64,000 nucleotides of DNA from Stomoxys calcitrans. Its lineage: Eukaryota; Arthropoda; Insecta; Diptera; Muscidae. Made by a program: the position numbers and the translations under genes. Where the stretch lies: positions 158,449,441 through 158,513,440 of the forward strand of contig NC_081553.1 in NCBI RefSeq assembly GCF_963082655.1, read 5' to 3'. Below are positions 52,783-63,860 of the stretch, one piece after another (the stretch's first letter is position 1; the number at the start of each line of letters is the position of its first letter). The notes beneath the pieces are model-generated. The model saw only the letters and a program-made list of their open reading frames with translations. It had not been told where the DNA came from and did no database searches.

Positions 52783-53943
52783 GAACAAGTAAAAGCGTGC
52801 TAAGTTCGGCCGGGCCGAATCTTATATACCCTCCACCATGGATCGCATTTGTCGAGTTCTTTTCCCGGCATCTCTTCTTAGGCAAAAAAGGATATAAGAA
52901 AAGAGTTGCTCTGCTATTAAAATGATATCAAGATATGGTCCGGTTGGGACCACAATTAAATTATATGTGGGAGACCTGTGTAAAATTTCAGCCAATTCGT
53001 ATAAGAATTGCGTCCATTGGGGCTCACGAAGTAAAATAGAGAGAACGATTTATATGGGATCTGTATCGGGCTATAGACCGATTCAGACCATAATAAAAAG
53101 GTTTTTTGATGGTCATGAGAGGATCCATCGTTCAAAATTTCAGGCATATCGGATAATAATTGCGACCTCTAGGGGTCAAGAAGTTAAGATCCCAGATCGG
53201 TTTATATGGCAGCTATATCAGGTTATGCACAGATTTGAACCTTATTTGACACAGTTGTTGAAAGTAAAAATAAAATACGTCATGCAAAATTTCAGCCAAA
53301 TCGGATAGGAATTGCGCCCTCTAGAAGCTCAAGAAGTCAAATCCCCAGATCTGTTTATATGACAGCTATATCAGGTTATGGACCGATTTCAACCGTACTT
53401 GGCACATTTGTTGGATATTATAACGAAATACTTCGTGCAAAAATTCATTCAAATCGGATAAGAATTGTGCCCTCTAGAGGCTCAAGAAGTCAAGACCCAA
53501 GATCGGTTTATATGGCAGCTATATCAGGTTATGGACCGATTTGAACCATACTAGGCACAGTTGTTGGATATAATAACGAAACACGTCGTGCCAAAATTCA
53601 GTCAAATCGGATAAGAACTGCGCACTCTAGAGGCTCAAGAAGTCAAGACCCAAGATCGGTTTATATGGCAGCTATATCAAAACATGGACCGATATGGCCC
53701 ATTTACAATACCAACCGACCTACACTAATAAGAAGTATTTGTGCAAAATTTCAAGCGGATAGCTTTACTCCTTCGGAAGTTAGCGTGCTTTCGACAGACA
53801 GACGGACGGACGGACGGACATGGCTAGATCGACATAAAATTTCACGACGATCAAGAATATATATACTTTATGGGGTCTCAGACGAATATTTCGAGTAGTT
53901 ACAATCAGAATGACGAAATCTTATGGTGGAGGGTATAAAAAGG
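52783..53943 (+). repeat. Repeat-E: dispersed element of ~155-bp monomers
   Basis: The left end carries the perfect palindrome TTCGGCCGGGCCGAA (52807-52821) and ATATACCCTCCACCAT. The right end carries the inverse ATGGTGGAGGGTATA (about 53923-53938), so the termini hold inverted copies. Inside, 'ggtttatatggcagctatatcaggttatg' and 'aaatcggataagaattgcgccctctagaggctcaagaagtcaag' recur about five times at 150-156 bp spacing. Near the right end are GACGGACG repeats. Open frames here are chance. Partial copies lie at 59.09-59.33 and 61.77-61.9 kb. I regard it as a non-autonomous element of unknown class common in such flies. Confidence 0.75.
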
Positions 53944-54029
53944 AACTTTAAAGAAAGTTTAACAATTTAATCAAAGTTACTAATAAAATAAATTGAAAAA
54001 TAGTTATAAAAAAAAAACAAAACAAATAA

Positions 54030-54632
54030 TTAATTAAAATGATTATAAATCAAAGATTTAAACTGTCGTTCATTACTTATAATTTGAATACTATTGGGAA
54101 GATTATTCCAGAGACGTATAGCATTACCAAAGAACTGTTGTTCAGATACACGATATTGATGACGTATTTGTATTACTTGTTTACCTCTTGTAGAGTTGGC
54201 AAAACGCAATTCAGAAGTCAGATATGACGGTTCATTGGTATAAATTATCTTGTGGATCATTTGCAACAAGCGTATCTTAAGGAACGAGTTAAAAGAGACA
54301 CCATATACTTGTCTGGCAAAGTCAGATATCCGGTCTCTTCTACGCAAACCAAAAATGTATCTAACGACATCGTTAAAGGCCACGTGCAATTTATTCCTAT
54401 GAGTTACATCACAACCGTAAAAAACCTCGCAAGAGTATAATAGTTTCGGCTGAATAAATGTCCTAGCCAAAAGCATTCTTATTGACAAAGGGGTATACTG
54501 TCGACTCATATATAAGTTTCGTAAAACGCCGTAGGTCCTGCCCACTGTCATACTGACATGATTCTTCCATGAAAGTCTATCATTAAACTCCAAACCAAGG
54601 TTTCTTGCAGATGAAACAATCTCAATTTCCAT
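54030..54632 (-). pseudogene. LINE reverse transcriptase C-terminal region (200 codons, open)
   Basis: The open frame begins in the RT thumb (SSARNLGLEFNDRLSWKNHV) and continues GVLRNLYMSRQYTPLSIRM. Then comes a cysteine-containing block (FIQPKLLYSCEVFYGCDV) and a tail ending LWNNLPNSIQ and FKSLIYNHFN. This is the post-catalytic part of a jockey/I-like LINE protein. The rest upstream (54633 onward) is missing, so it is a 5'-truncated copy. It is unusually free of stops, suggesting it is younger than most LINE pieces here. Confidence 0.7.
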
Positions 54633-54639
54633 GTATTCT

Positions 54640-55115
54640 TGTGATCAAGGTAAAGGTCGGATTTGTTGTCCGATTGCCATAAAATTTTGCACAACTCATA
54701 TTTTTGATCCAAGGACGAACGCTATTGAATTTGAACAAAATCGATTCAGATTTTGATATAGCTCTCATATATATCTTTCATCCGATGTTGCCATATTTCG
54801 ACACAATTTCGGTTCGATCTTTACAAAATTTTGCGTGAGATCTTTCATTTGACGTTTGGACATGTGTGCAAAATTTTATTAAAATCGGTTCAGATGTAGA
54901 TACAGCACCTTTTGTCTTTCGTCGCATATGAACTTCTGAGGCTGTAGAAGCCACAATGTTGGTCCGGTCTTAATAAAATTTTGCGTGAGGTGTTTTCCTT
55001 GGCGTCCCAGAATGTGTGCTAAAATTCGTCAAAAACGGTAGAGATTAAGATGTAGCTCCCTATATATCTTTCATCCGATATGGTCTGTTAAGACAAAATT
55101 TGGCCCAGGAGGGCC
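54640..55115. repeat. Dispersed AT-rich repeat with 'atatatctttcatccgat' units
   Basis: Phrases 'ttaaaatcggttcagat', 'tagctcccatatatatctttcatccgat' and 'aaaattttgcgtgag' occur two or three times at about 160-bp spacing. A shorter relative is at 57.72-57.8 kb. No coding potential. Confidence 0.5.
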
Positions 55116-56600
55116 CCCTTATAAGTTAGTTTTCTAAGGACAAAATTTGAGTGAAATTATCTCTCATGATAACCTTTCAATACAATTTTTTCTAAGGACA
55201 AAATTTTAATGAACATTTTTTATTGACAAAACTTTTTTGAAGGCAAAATTTCAATGAAAAGTTTTCTAAAGACAACTTTTTTAATGAAGTTGTCTTTTTC
55301 TGAAAAAAAAATATCAATTAGTATTTTCTCCTAAGATTTCGTAGGACAGAATTTCATTGGCTATTTCTATTAAGCAAAATTTGGTCCAGGCGGGCCCCCT
55401 TTTGAATTATTTTTTATATACAAAATTTCAATAAAATTATTTGTTCAGACAAAATTTCAATAGAATTTATTTTAAAGGCAAAATTTCAATGAAATTTTTC
55501 AAACAACAAAATTTTATGGATTTTATTTTGAAGAAAAGATTTCAATGAAAAGCAATATATAATGATATTTTATCGAAAGACAAAATGAAAAGACAATGAA
55601 TATACTTCTATTATTATTTGACCTAAAGAAATTTGGCCTAGACCCGTCTTGAAATTACCACAAAAATCAACTAATGTTTTTCTATATATCCATAAACTTT
55701 TTTTCTAAAGATAAAAATTCAGGATTTTTTTTTGGTGTTTTTCTCCAAAAATTAGGACTTACGAAGATATGATGCTAAATATGGGCATATTGAACAAAAG
55801 TTGTATGAAATTGTTATCCCATATTCTGTATATCGAAAATGGGATTTTCTTTCAGTTTTAATGAAGTTCGAAGGAGAATTTGTGCACGTCATTTGAGGAG
55901 AATATAGATATTTGTTTATAAAAATTAGTCAAAAAAAGTTTGTTTTCATTATATATACATATAGTGGAAATAAATTACATTTAAACCCGATTTAAGAGAT
56001 CGGGAAAAAATCCTGTTGAAATCATACATCAAAATAAAAATTTTTTGCAACCTGTATTTGAAAAAAATTGAAAATCATCATCAAATTACTGAAGCCAATA
56101 CGCTGAAAATTTTTAAAAATAATCTAATAGACCAATCTGATTCGTTCAATGAATAGTGTTTTGGCAAGCAATACTAAGTATAGCTCATGTTTTATGACCA
56201 AATGTAAAAGCTGATGGGTCCACTCCTCGGTCCAAGAATGAACCCAGTAGCGACTAAAATTTTCCATGAAAAAATTTAAAGTTAATTTATTCATTTCACA
56301 ATTAGAGAAAGTTTTGAGATTTTCTCGAAAAGCGGTCAAAATCGAAAAAAAAATTTTTACTCGTAGACGTAACAAAAATGTCGTTAGAATTAAAATAATA
56401 AAATATAAAATGTTATTTATTAAAATTTTTTTAGGCAATAATTTTATTAATATGTTTCATCCAGGAAAAATTTCATTAAAATCTTGTCTAAAGCAAACAT
56501 TTTCTAAATTGTTGTCTTAACAAAACATTTCAGTAGAATTTGGTCTTATGAAATAATTTCATTAAAATTTTGTCTCAAAGAAAAGCTTTGTTAATTGAAT
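55116..56600. repeat. Degenerate short-unit repeat field (GACAAAATTTCAATGAAATTTT type)
   Basis: A unit of roughly 30-45 bases containing GACAAAATTTCAATGAAATT and TTTTCTAAA recurs many times with heavy divergence, clearest at 55130-55580 and in inverse form at 56460-56590. Between 55600 and 56450 the sequence is AT-rich with no recognised unit. ORFs at 56124-56520 are AT-rich chance frames. Confidence 0.55.
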
Positions 56601-56602
56601 AT

Positions 56603-57122
56603 GAATAAACTTGGTTAACCCGAAGCATTTCGGGTCGACACAGTCCGAGTTAAAGGAGTGGGCGACGAATGCGCATGCAACATTGTGGAACAGAGAAACA
56701 GTCGATAGGACCCCGAAAATCCTATGGGGGGATCCAAATCGTGAGAGACGAGGCTAATACTGGAAGGAGGTCAGTATAGCTGTTGGTATCATAACGGGAC
56801 TACGAGCTCACTTATGTAAGGCATGCGGGGAAGATAATGAGACGTTGGAGCATTTCCTTTGTCATTGCCCGGCTCGCACGTCTAACAGATACCGGCACTA
56901 AGGTGGAGACACAATACCAGACATAAACAAATTAAGGTGAGTGGCATAGAGAACAATTAAGGTTTTTGTAAGCACCATGGAATTCCTAACTTAAAATTTT
57001 CTTTTTAGAGTTTACTTTATAGTTTTTATTTAGATCGCACAACAAGCCTATTACTGGCTTAGGTGTATGTCCATAGTGGCATGGGGCGGATTAATATATG
57101 CACCCTCTTTTCAACCTAACCT
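56603..57122 (+). pseudogene. LINE-A copy A8, 5'-truncated 3' end
   Basis: Starts AATAAACTTGGTTAACCCG (RNase H/tail junction). It includes the cysteine/histidine tail (ACGEDNETLEHFLCHC in patches) and ends CAACCTAACC at 57122. It sits inside the short-unit repeat field, which continues on both sides, so it inserted into it. Confidence 0.8.
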
Positions 57123-57560
57123 TATTGAAATTTTGTCTTTAAAAAATTTTAAGAAAAATATCAATTAAAATGTTGTCTATAACAATTTTAACAAGAAATT
57201 TTGTATTAAAAATTCGTCTTTAAAAAAGATTTCATTAAAAACTTCTCTTGAAAATTGCGTTAACATTTTGCGTAAAAATGGCTTCATTAAAATTTTGTGT
57301 TTAGAAAAATGGCAATAAAATTTAGTTTGAAAAATTTCATTGGAATTGTGTCTTAAGAGAAAATTTTTTTTTTGAAATATTGTCTTAAAAAATGTCTTTG
57401 AAATTTTGTGATTAGAAAAGCTATTAGTAAAAATTTGTCGTTAAAAAAATCCTTTGAGAAATCTTAAAAAAACTTAAGTTTTGATGAATTTTAATCTGTT
57501 TAAAAAATTTAGTTTTTATATATTGGAGAAACGGTATTAAAAATTTTGAATTTTCATATT
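57123..57560. repeat. Short-unit repeat field, continued
   Basis: Inverse-form units (AAATTTCATTAAAATTTTGTC) continue from the part left of the LINE-A insertion. Confidence 0.5.
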
Positions 57561-58023
57561 CATTAGGTGAGATTGGACTAAAATCGGGCAAAGCCGACGC
57601 CAAATTAAAATTTGCTTCAATCATATGTAGAATTTCGACTTAAATCCTAAATATTTTTGGAGTCATAGAAATCGTTGTGGAAAATGTTAATAACCTCGGT
57701 TGATAAATGCGTGTGCCCTTAAAGTGAAAATCGGAGGACACATATTATGGGAGCTATATCCGAATCTGGACCGAGTTCTATAAAATTGATCAGTGATCGG
57801 ATGAGTCATAGCAAAATCTTAAAAGTTACGATGAAGTTTTACAGAACTGAACCCTTAAATTATCTGAAGACCACAGCCAAGTCAGAAACATTTCTCAAAC
57901 GGATAACAGCCTCAAGGACAAGTTAGTTACTTGTATTACAAGTTAAAGGACTTGTTAATACAGACTACCTTGTTCTTAAAAAAGAGATTTCGACCGTCCA
58001 ACTGGTTACTCATTTAAGCTTCG
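57561..58023. other. Unassigned AT-rich stretch with a repeat fragment
   Basis: 57.72-57.8 kb has 'tatgggagctatatccgaatctgg', a fragment of a dispersed repeat. Nothing else recognised. Confidence 0.4.
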
Positions 58024-58623
58024 TAAAGGGTGATTTTTTGAGGTTAGGATTTTCATGCATTAGTATTTGACAGATCACGTGGGATTTCAGACATGGTGTC
58101 AAAGAGAAAGATGCTCAGTATGCTTTGACATTTCATCATGAATAGACTTACTAACGAGCAACGCTTGCAAATCATTGAATTTTATTACGAAAATCAGTGT
58201 TCGGTTCGAAATGTGTTCATTCACCGTTCAGCGATGAGGCTCATTTCTGGTTGAATGGCTACGTAAATAAGCAAAATTGCCGCATTTGGAGTGAAGAGCA
58301 ACCAGAAGCCGTTCAAGAACTGCCCATGCATCCCGAAAAATGCACTGTTTGGTGTGGTTTGTACGCTGGTGGAATCATTGGACCGTATTTTTTCAAAGAT
58401 GCTGTTGGACGCAACGTTACGGTGAATGAACACATTTCGAACCGAACACTGATTTTGGTAATAAAATTCAATGATTTGCAAGCGTTGCTCGTTAGTAAGT
58501 CTATTCATGATGAAATGTCAAAGCATACTGAGCATCTTTCTCTTTGACACCATGTCTGAAATCCCACGTGATCTGTCAAATACTAATGCATGAAAATCCT
58601 AACCTCAAAAAAATCATCCTTTA
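58024..58623. mobile_element. Fold-back mariner derivative with ~205-bp inverted arms
   Basis: Flanked by TA (58024-58025, 58622-58623). Left arm 58026-58227 and right arm 58419-58621 are inverted copies with about three differences. Each arm holds the mariner 5' end: terminal AAGGGTGATTTTTTGAGG or near variant, 5' untranslated part, ATG and MNRLTNEQRLQIIEFYY of the transposase. The 191-bp middle encodes FSDEAHFWLNGYVNKQNC and the residues after it in the plus direction. The 3' end and catalytic remainder are absent. It could move only with transposase from elsewhere. Confidence 0.9.
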
Positions 58624-58894
58624 TAAGGTTATACCTGCTTTGGTGCGGCAGAACTGAACCGACTGTACGCTCAGGTTGATCCAAGCCTTTTTTAAACACA
58701 AGAGATCGTTAAGTAACATTTAAAAACCAAAATTGGACCTATTATTTTTCATAGGTTAAATTTTAATATTATGTTTAAAATGGCAACAAATAAAAAAATA
58801 GCACATATTTGACATTGTCGTTACGGAAACTATTTTTGCAATCTACATGCATTAAGAAATTGCTATAAAACATTAATCTAGCAAATGAATAAAT

Positions 58895-59053
58895 GCATGA
58901 AATCTTTATTTGAATGGTAAGTACGGTGCATATAATTTAATGTTTGATGATTATTTTATGCAAATATTGACCGTGACTGTGCCTCTAATGGTCCATCCGC
59001 TTAGTCCAATTTTGGCATACTCTTTCCAACATTTCGGCCGGTAAGTCACGAAT
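58895..59053 (-). pseudogene. mariner transposase 3' end fragment
   Basis: Matches 9773-9930 of the mariner at 9.7-10.6 kb. The minus strand reads MLERVCQNWTKRMDH, with two or three changes after it, and the 3' untranslated part. It stops near 59053 and is followed 37 bases later by repeat-E sequence. Confidence 0.75.
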
Positions 59054-59090
59054 ACTTCTAAAAGAATGGGGGCATACTAATTTCGTCATT

Positions 59091-59335
59091 CCATTTGTAA
59101 CACATCGAAATATTGATCTGAGACCCAATAAAGTATATATATTCTTGATCGTCTCGACATGAGTCGATCTAGCCATGTTCGTCCGTCCATCTGTCTGTCT
59201 GCCGAAAGCACGCAAACTTTCGAAGGGATAGAGCTAGGTGCTTGAAATTTTGAACAAATACTTCTTATTTGTGCAGGTCGGTTGGCATTGCAAATGGGCT
59301 AAATCGGTCCATGTTTGGGTAGAGTTGCCATCAGG
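59091..59335 (-). repeat. Repeat-E partial copy (right end, inverted)
   Basis: Starts ATTTCGTCATTCCATTTGTA, equivalent to the inverse of 53.9 kb. It includes CAATAAAGTATATATATTC and GTTCGTCCGTCC, and breaks off after 'aaatcggtccatg'. Confidence 0.75.
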
Positions 59336-59850
59336 GACGTAGCCAGGACTTCATTTTCTCAAAATCGAAAATTCCCAAAATTAGTCTGTTACTGCGAAAT
59401 TGGTAAATATAACTAAACAGATTTTTTTTGGAAAATTATGGTCGCTATTCGTTGCAGGAACTGGACTTTCGGCGTTTACATTTTGTTTAAGTCAGAGCTG
59501 AATTTTGTACAGCATGTCAACATACTATTCAAAGGCCGATCCTAATCTGTCAAACCCTTCAAAATGTGGTTGCCTTGCAAATGTCTTAGTTTCAGCGAAT
59601 CAGCCTTAGTTTTTTGATGAAATTTTTTCGTCGAACTTAATTTAAATCGATCGGAAATGTGTTTTTGATGGAAAATATGTCTCTTAAAAATTGCATCCAA
59701 CTATTGTCGCATATGCTTATAATTACCATCATGTTATCAAGTTTTCCTAATTTATTGGAGATAGAATAATAATAAAAGTTGGTAGAACTAAAAATCAGAA
59801 ACACCAAGAGATTTCCACGCTATTGTTGCAAATTTTTTTTTAAGTACGTA
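59336..59850. other. Unassigned stretch
   Basis: No domain, RNA gene or repeat recognised. Confidence 0.4.
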
Positions 59851-60540
59851 AGTGGATTCACGGAACCCTAGTATTGTCATCTGGAAGATCATGTTACACG
59901 GATGGATCAAAGCCAGAGGACAGAGTGGGCCAGGGGGTCTACATTGAGAACCCAGGGACTGAGATCTGTTTTAGACTGCCTGACCATAACACGGTCCTGC
60001 AGGCGGATATCGGGGCGATCACGGAATGCGTGAAGTGATGTGGTGTTAACGCAAGGACGTCGAGTGTAAACATCTTACTCACTTTCTTTAATTGGCTATA
60101 ACAGAATATTTGTTCCACTAACCGAACGTAGAATAGCATCCCAAGCGCCTCGATCTTCTGCGCTCATTCTAAAATCTATGACACCAAGTTTCGAGGTGTC
60201 TCCCACCACTTGATCTTTTCATCATGCTTTTGGTCTTCCCGGTTTGCGTGTACCACCGTGTTTGCCTTCAAAAGACTTCTTTGCTGGAGCTTCTTCATCC
60301 TTTCTGGCAACATGACCTAGCCAACGCAGCTGTTGTATTTTGATGCGTGTAACTATGCTATTGTCGCTATATAGCTCGTGGTTCATACGTCGCCTATATT
60401 CTCCATTAAGACAAACTGGTCCATCTGGTCCAATCTTTTCCAAGCACTGCCTCATCTGCTTTCACAAGTACCGATGCCTCCGAAGCATATAACAGCACGG
60501 CCATAACGGAGTAAGGGGAAATGAAAGGGCGGACGGGGCA
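59851..60540 (+). pseudogene. LINE-A copy A9, RNase H, split by LINE-C copy C2
   Basis: 59880-60079 matches the RNase H start of A4 (YTDGSK region, ENPGTEICFRLPDHNTV). 60498-60540 matches the later HGHNG/GNE(R)AD part ('ggccataacggagtaagggg'). Between them lies LINE-C. About 150 bases of RNase H expected between the halves are missing, so the insertion was accompanied by, or followed by, a deletion. Confidence 0.75.
60080..60497 (-). pseudogene. LINE-C copy C2, reverse transcriptase C-terminus and 3' end
   Basis: The minus strand 60222-60455 reads CLNGEYRRRMNHELY, then VTRIKIQQLRWLGHVARKDE and GGTRKPGRPK. The 3' end at 60080-60220 matches 25598-25740 of C1 closely. 5' truncated. Confidence 0.8.
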
Positions 60541-60768
60541 GATAGATAATAGATTTTGAAGCAAAAAGGCTTTGAGATTTTATTCATTAGGTTACTAGGA
60601 TACAATTTTAATGAAATTCTTATGTTATCACAGATATTTTTGTAGTTTTCAAAAAAGTACAATAATTGTGAAAAACATTTGTATTTCACTGTGAAACACG
60701 AACTTAATACCCACCTTTTTGTAAACATGTAATTAATTAATTTAATTCGCATTGTTGCAATCTTTCCT
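60541..60768. other. AT-rich spacer
   Basis: No feature recognised. Confidence 0.4.
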
Positions 60769-61200
60769 TTAGTAATAACGAGCCAGGTGACCTTTTTTCA
60801 TACACCTTAAACAGCGCTTGGCAAAGTCTTTTCTGCTAATCCAGCATATGACTAGGTCTATTACGATTTTATTTCTCCTAAGTATTTTGCTCGCTATGTC
60901 ACCAGTAATTTCCATCAAAGCTTGTTTTGTACCGCCAAACAAATCATGGATATTGGGCATATTGATTCCTTCACTACTAGTTTCGACCGATGCCTCCAGA
61001 ATGGCTGTTACGATCTCATTTTTATCTGTTGTATCCTCAATATCTCTGATGTCCGCGAATACAACGACTATGATATCTTCAGTAAATGATGACTTTGTTA
61101 TGCTTTCGAGTTCCTTTGCGTTTCCGTCTCCCGCTCCAAGCTCTTTGCGCACATATCCATCTTTAGTTTTGTGGATCGTTGTTTATCGCAACGCCAATTC
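60769..61200 (-). pseudogene. LINE ORF1 (gag-like) fragment with zinc knuckle
   Basis: 127-codon open frame: acidic/hydrophobic strands (FTEDIIVVVFADIRDIEDTT), KNEIVTAILEAS, GGTKQALMEITGDIASKIL, and at the end KRCLRCMKKGHLARYY, a CCHC knuckle (C-x2-C-x4-H) whose final cysteine is replaced by tyrosine. This is the layout of R1/I-type ORF1 proteins that coat element RNA. Similarity continues upstream to about 61200 without a clear start. Confidence 0.7.
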
Positions 61201-61446
61201 CATACGGTTTTACGGATGTTTTCAACACCAATCCAAAATGGTGGGTACTGAAAAGTTCGTCCCAGTGAACCTAAGCGAATTTTACTTTGCCACTATAAAG
61301 ATAAAATGTATAGAAATCGTGAAAACAAGGTGTACAAGCTCGCTTCTCATGGTGTTTTCAATTTTGGCAGCCTATACAGAGCAAACGATCTGATTTATTT
61401 TGAATTCTAAGCAATATTCGAAACAAACCTTTTCCTCCCCAAATAA
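61201..61446. other. Unassigned stretch
   Basis: No feature recognised beyond possible upstream ORF1 remnants. Confidence 0.35.
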
Positions 61447-61772
61447 AGGGTGATTTTTTAGCTATTATCTTTTTGTCAACACTTGTTTAAATAGTTCACG
61501 CATGTTTCGTATTTAGTTTCACTGTCAAATATATTCAGTTTAGTCTATAATTTAACCATGACCATTAAGTCTTACAATCGAACAACGCTTGCAAATTATT
61601 GAATTTTATTATTAAAGTACGTGCCCTGTTAAGAAAGTTCATTGAGCGCTTCTTCGATTGAGCAACAAAACTAATTTTTGGCTCAATGGGTACGTAAATA
61701 AGCAGAATTGTCGATTTTTAAGTGAAGGTCATCCAGAAGCATTGCAAGAGCTACCAATGCATACAGAACAAG
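61445..61772 (+). pseudogene. mariner 5' end fragment
   Basis: TA then AAGGGTGATTTTTTAGC. The 5' part with 'cgcttgcaaattattgaattt' follows, then a deletion leading to a FWLNGYVNKQNC equivalent and 'ccaatgcatacagaac'. Matches the element at 9.7-10.6 kb in inverse. It breaks off at repeat-E. Confidence 0.75.
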
Positions 61773-61900
61773 TAAGAGCCGAGCCGAATCTTATGTACCT
61801 TCCACCATGGATCGCATAGTCGAGTTCTTAGCGCGGTATATCTTTTTAGGCAAACAAAAAATAATGGATTAGAAATGTTATGCTACTGGAGTGAGCTCGA
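61770..61900 (+). repeat. Repeat-E partial copy (left end)
   Basis: AAGTAAGAGCCGAGCCGAATC and CCTTCCACCATGGATCGCAT match the left end at 52.79 kb, but the internal palindrome half is lost. The join to mariner falls on shared GAACAAGTAA-like sequence. Confidence 0.7.
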
Positions 61901-63860
61901 CCTCGAGGGCCTCCTCTACCCCATAAAACGATTTCGGCTGAAAACAAAAATTTAAATTAAATTTATTCTAAACAAAAAATTTGAATAAAATTTTTGAAAT
62001 GTCAAAATTTTATATTTGTTATATTTTTTCTAATCAAATTTTATTTTGTCTGTTTGCGCTTTCTTTTTTCGGTTTTAAAATCTTGTTGAGATTCCATTAT
62101 AGGATATTGTCCGGATTTAGACTATTGTTTAATGCTTTCTATTCAAAGAATAGTATAGCCAAAAACATTTAAAAGTCAGCAAAAAGTGTATTTTGCTAGA
62201 AGCTTTTGACTGGTTTCCCGTATCGCGATTTCATTTTCGACCATGGAAAATCATCAGCAGGAGACGTCAAGTGGATCATGGTGCTTTACAACCATTCCAA
62301 CTAGAGTAAGTTGTAAAGCACAGATTTGAATCTGAACAGGGCTTTTTAAGACGACTTGAGTCATAAGCGCAATAGAAAACCAATCCAATCATACTTACCT
62401 TATTCAAATCCAACTTATCTAACGATGCTAATAGCAACAAACACAAACATCTATAGCAAAACCCTTTGGTTCCTCCTCTCCCTTTTTCTTCGTCCTCTTC
62501 CTTCCTCTTCTAAAAGTTAGCAAAATTTTAATTACATTTTTCTAAATACAAAATTTCAGCATGACACCTTCCAATGACAAACCTTCAGCATGGGCCAAAC
62601 CCACCTCAAAATTATTTTTTAAAGACAAAATTTCCTTAAAGTTTTTTCTAAAGACAAGATTTCTAATTAAATTTTCATAAAAAAAAATTCAATTAATTTT
62701 TTTCTGAAGACTAAATTTTAATGAATTTTATTTTAAGGACTAAATTTCAGCGGAAAACTCTTTAAAGGCAACCTAACCTCGATATTATTTTTTAAAGCCA
62801 AAATTTCAATTTCAATTAAAGTCAAATTTCAATTTTTGCATTTTGTATTTGGCGCCGCTACATTTTGCATAATCATTTTTTAAAGACTTTTTTTGCTTAG
62901 CCGTCCCAAACAACATTTTTCGAAAATTTTTCTTTAGACACATTTGAACACAACATTTTAACCCATTATGCCTGTCCTTCGATTCCACTGTCCGATTTTG
63001 ATAGAATTTTAAATATTCATAATTTAGAAAATTTATATCGACGTAGCATTTTTTTTAAATATTTTGAACATAAAAAATAACATCCAACTATTTCCTAGGC
63101 CCCTACAATTAAAAAATTATTTTCTTAATATTTTATGACCATTAAGCGAAGAAAGCTGGATTTAATGATTTTGGTATAAAATCGCATCTGTCGTCAAAAG
63201 AAGTAGGATTTTTTCCATAAATTTATTTTTTTAATATAGAAGCCACCAAATGCAACAAGAAATTAAAACGGATTCACTCCTAAGAATGTTGAGAAATTTT
63301 TTGTTACATTTTTGAGATATAAAAAATTGCCGTCATTCGACAACCCAATTTTCCCCCATAATAGTTGTAACTGGTTTCATTCGTCCACTTGACGCCAATT
63401 CAAATTTTATTACAACACCTCTATCCTAACTCAAATTAGAAGTACCTAAGGCAGCTCCATTCTTGGGTGTTTTTTGTCGTTATTAAGTTAATGCAATTTT
63501 TACAAGAGAAAACATTTTTGTGGTTGCTTTAAACGAAAAGTTGTTAAAATCGTCTTTAAGCCAACATCTTCATGGAATTTTCTTGACAATTTTTTTTTTA
63601 TAAAAATTGCTCCTAAGGCATACATTTACAAAAATGTTCTTTTTTAATTGAAATTTTATCTGTAGAAAAAAATTATTTAAAATATATCTTTAAATGACAT
63701 ATTTTTCTTCTTTGCTTTTCTAAAGAATAATTAGTAATATTTAATTATAAATTATTTGAATTACATTAACAATGAAATAAAAAAATGTAATAAAATGCAG
63801 AATCGATGGACATAAATCGAATACACTTTATAACGTCAAGTACACAATGCCGCAATGGAA
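61901..63860. repeat. AT-rich region with short-unit repeat remnants
   Basis: Scattered units of the GACAAAATTTC type at 62530-62920 and 63470-63700. A perfect 12-bp hairpin GTGCTTTACAAC / GTTGTAAAGCAC lies at 62281-62292 and 62310-62321. No gene. The 63-codon frame at 61981-62172 is AT-rich without motif. Confidence 0.45.
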
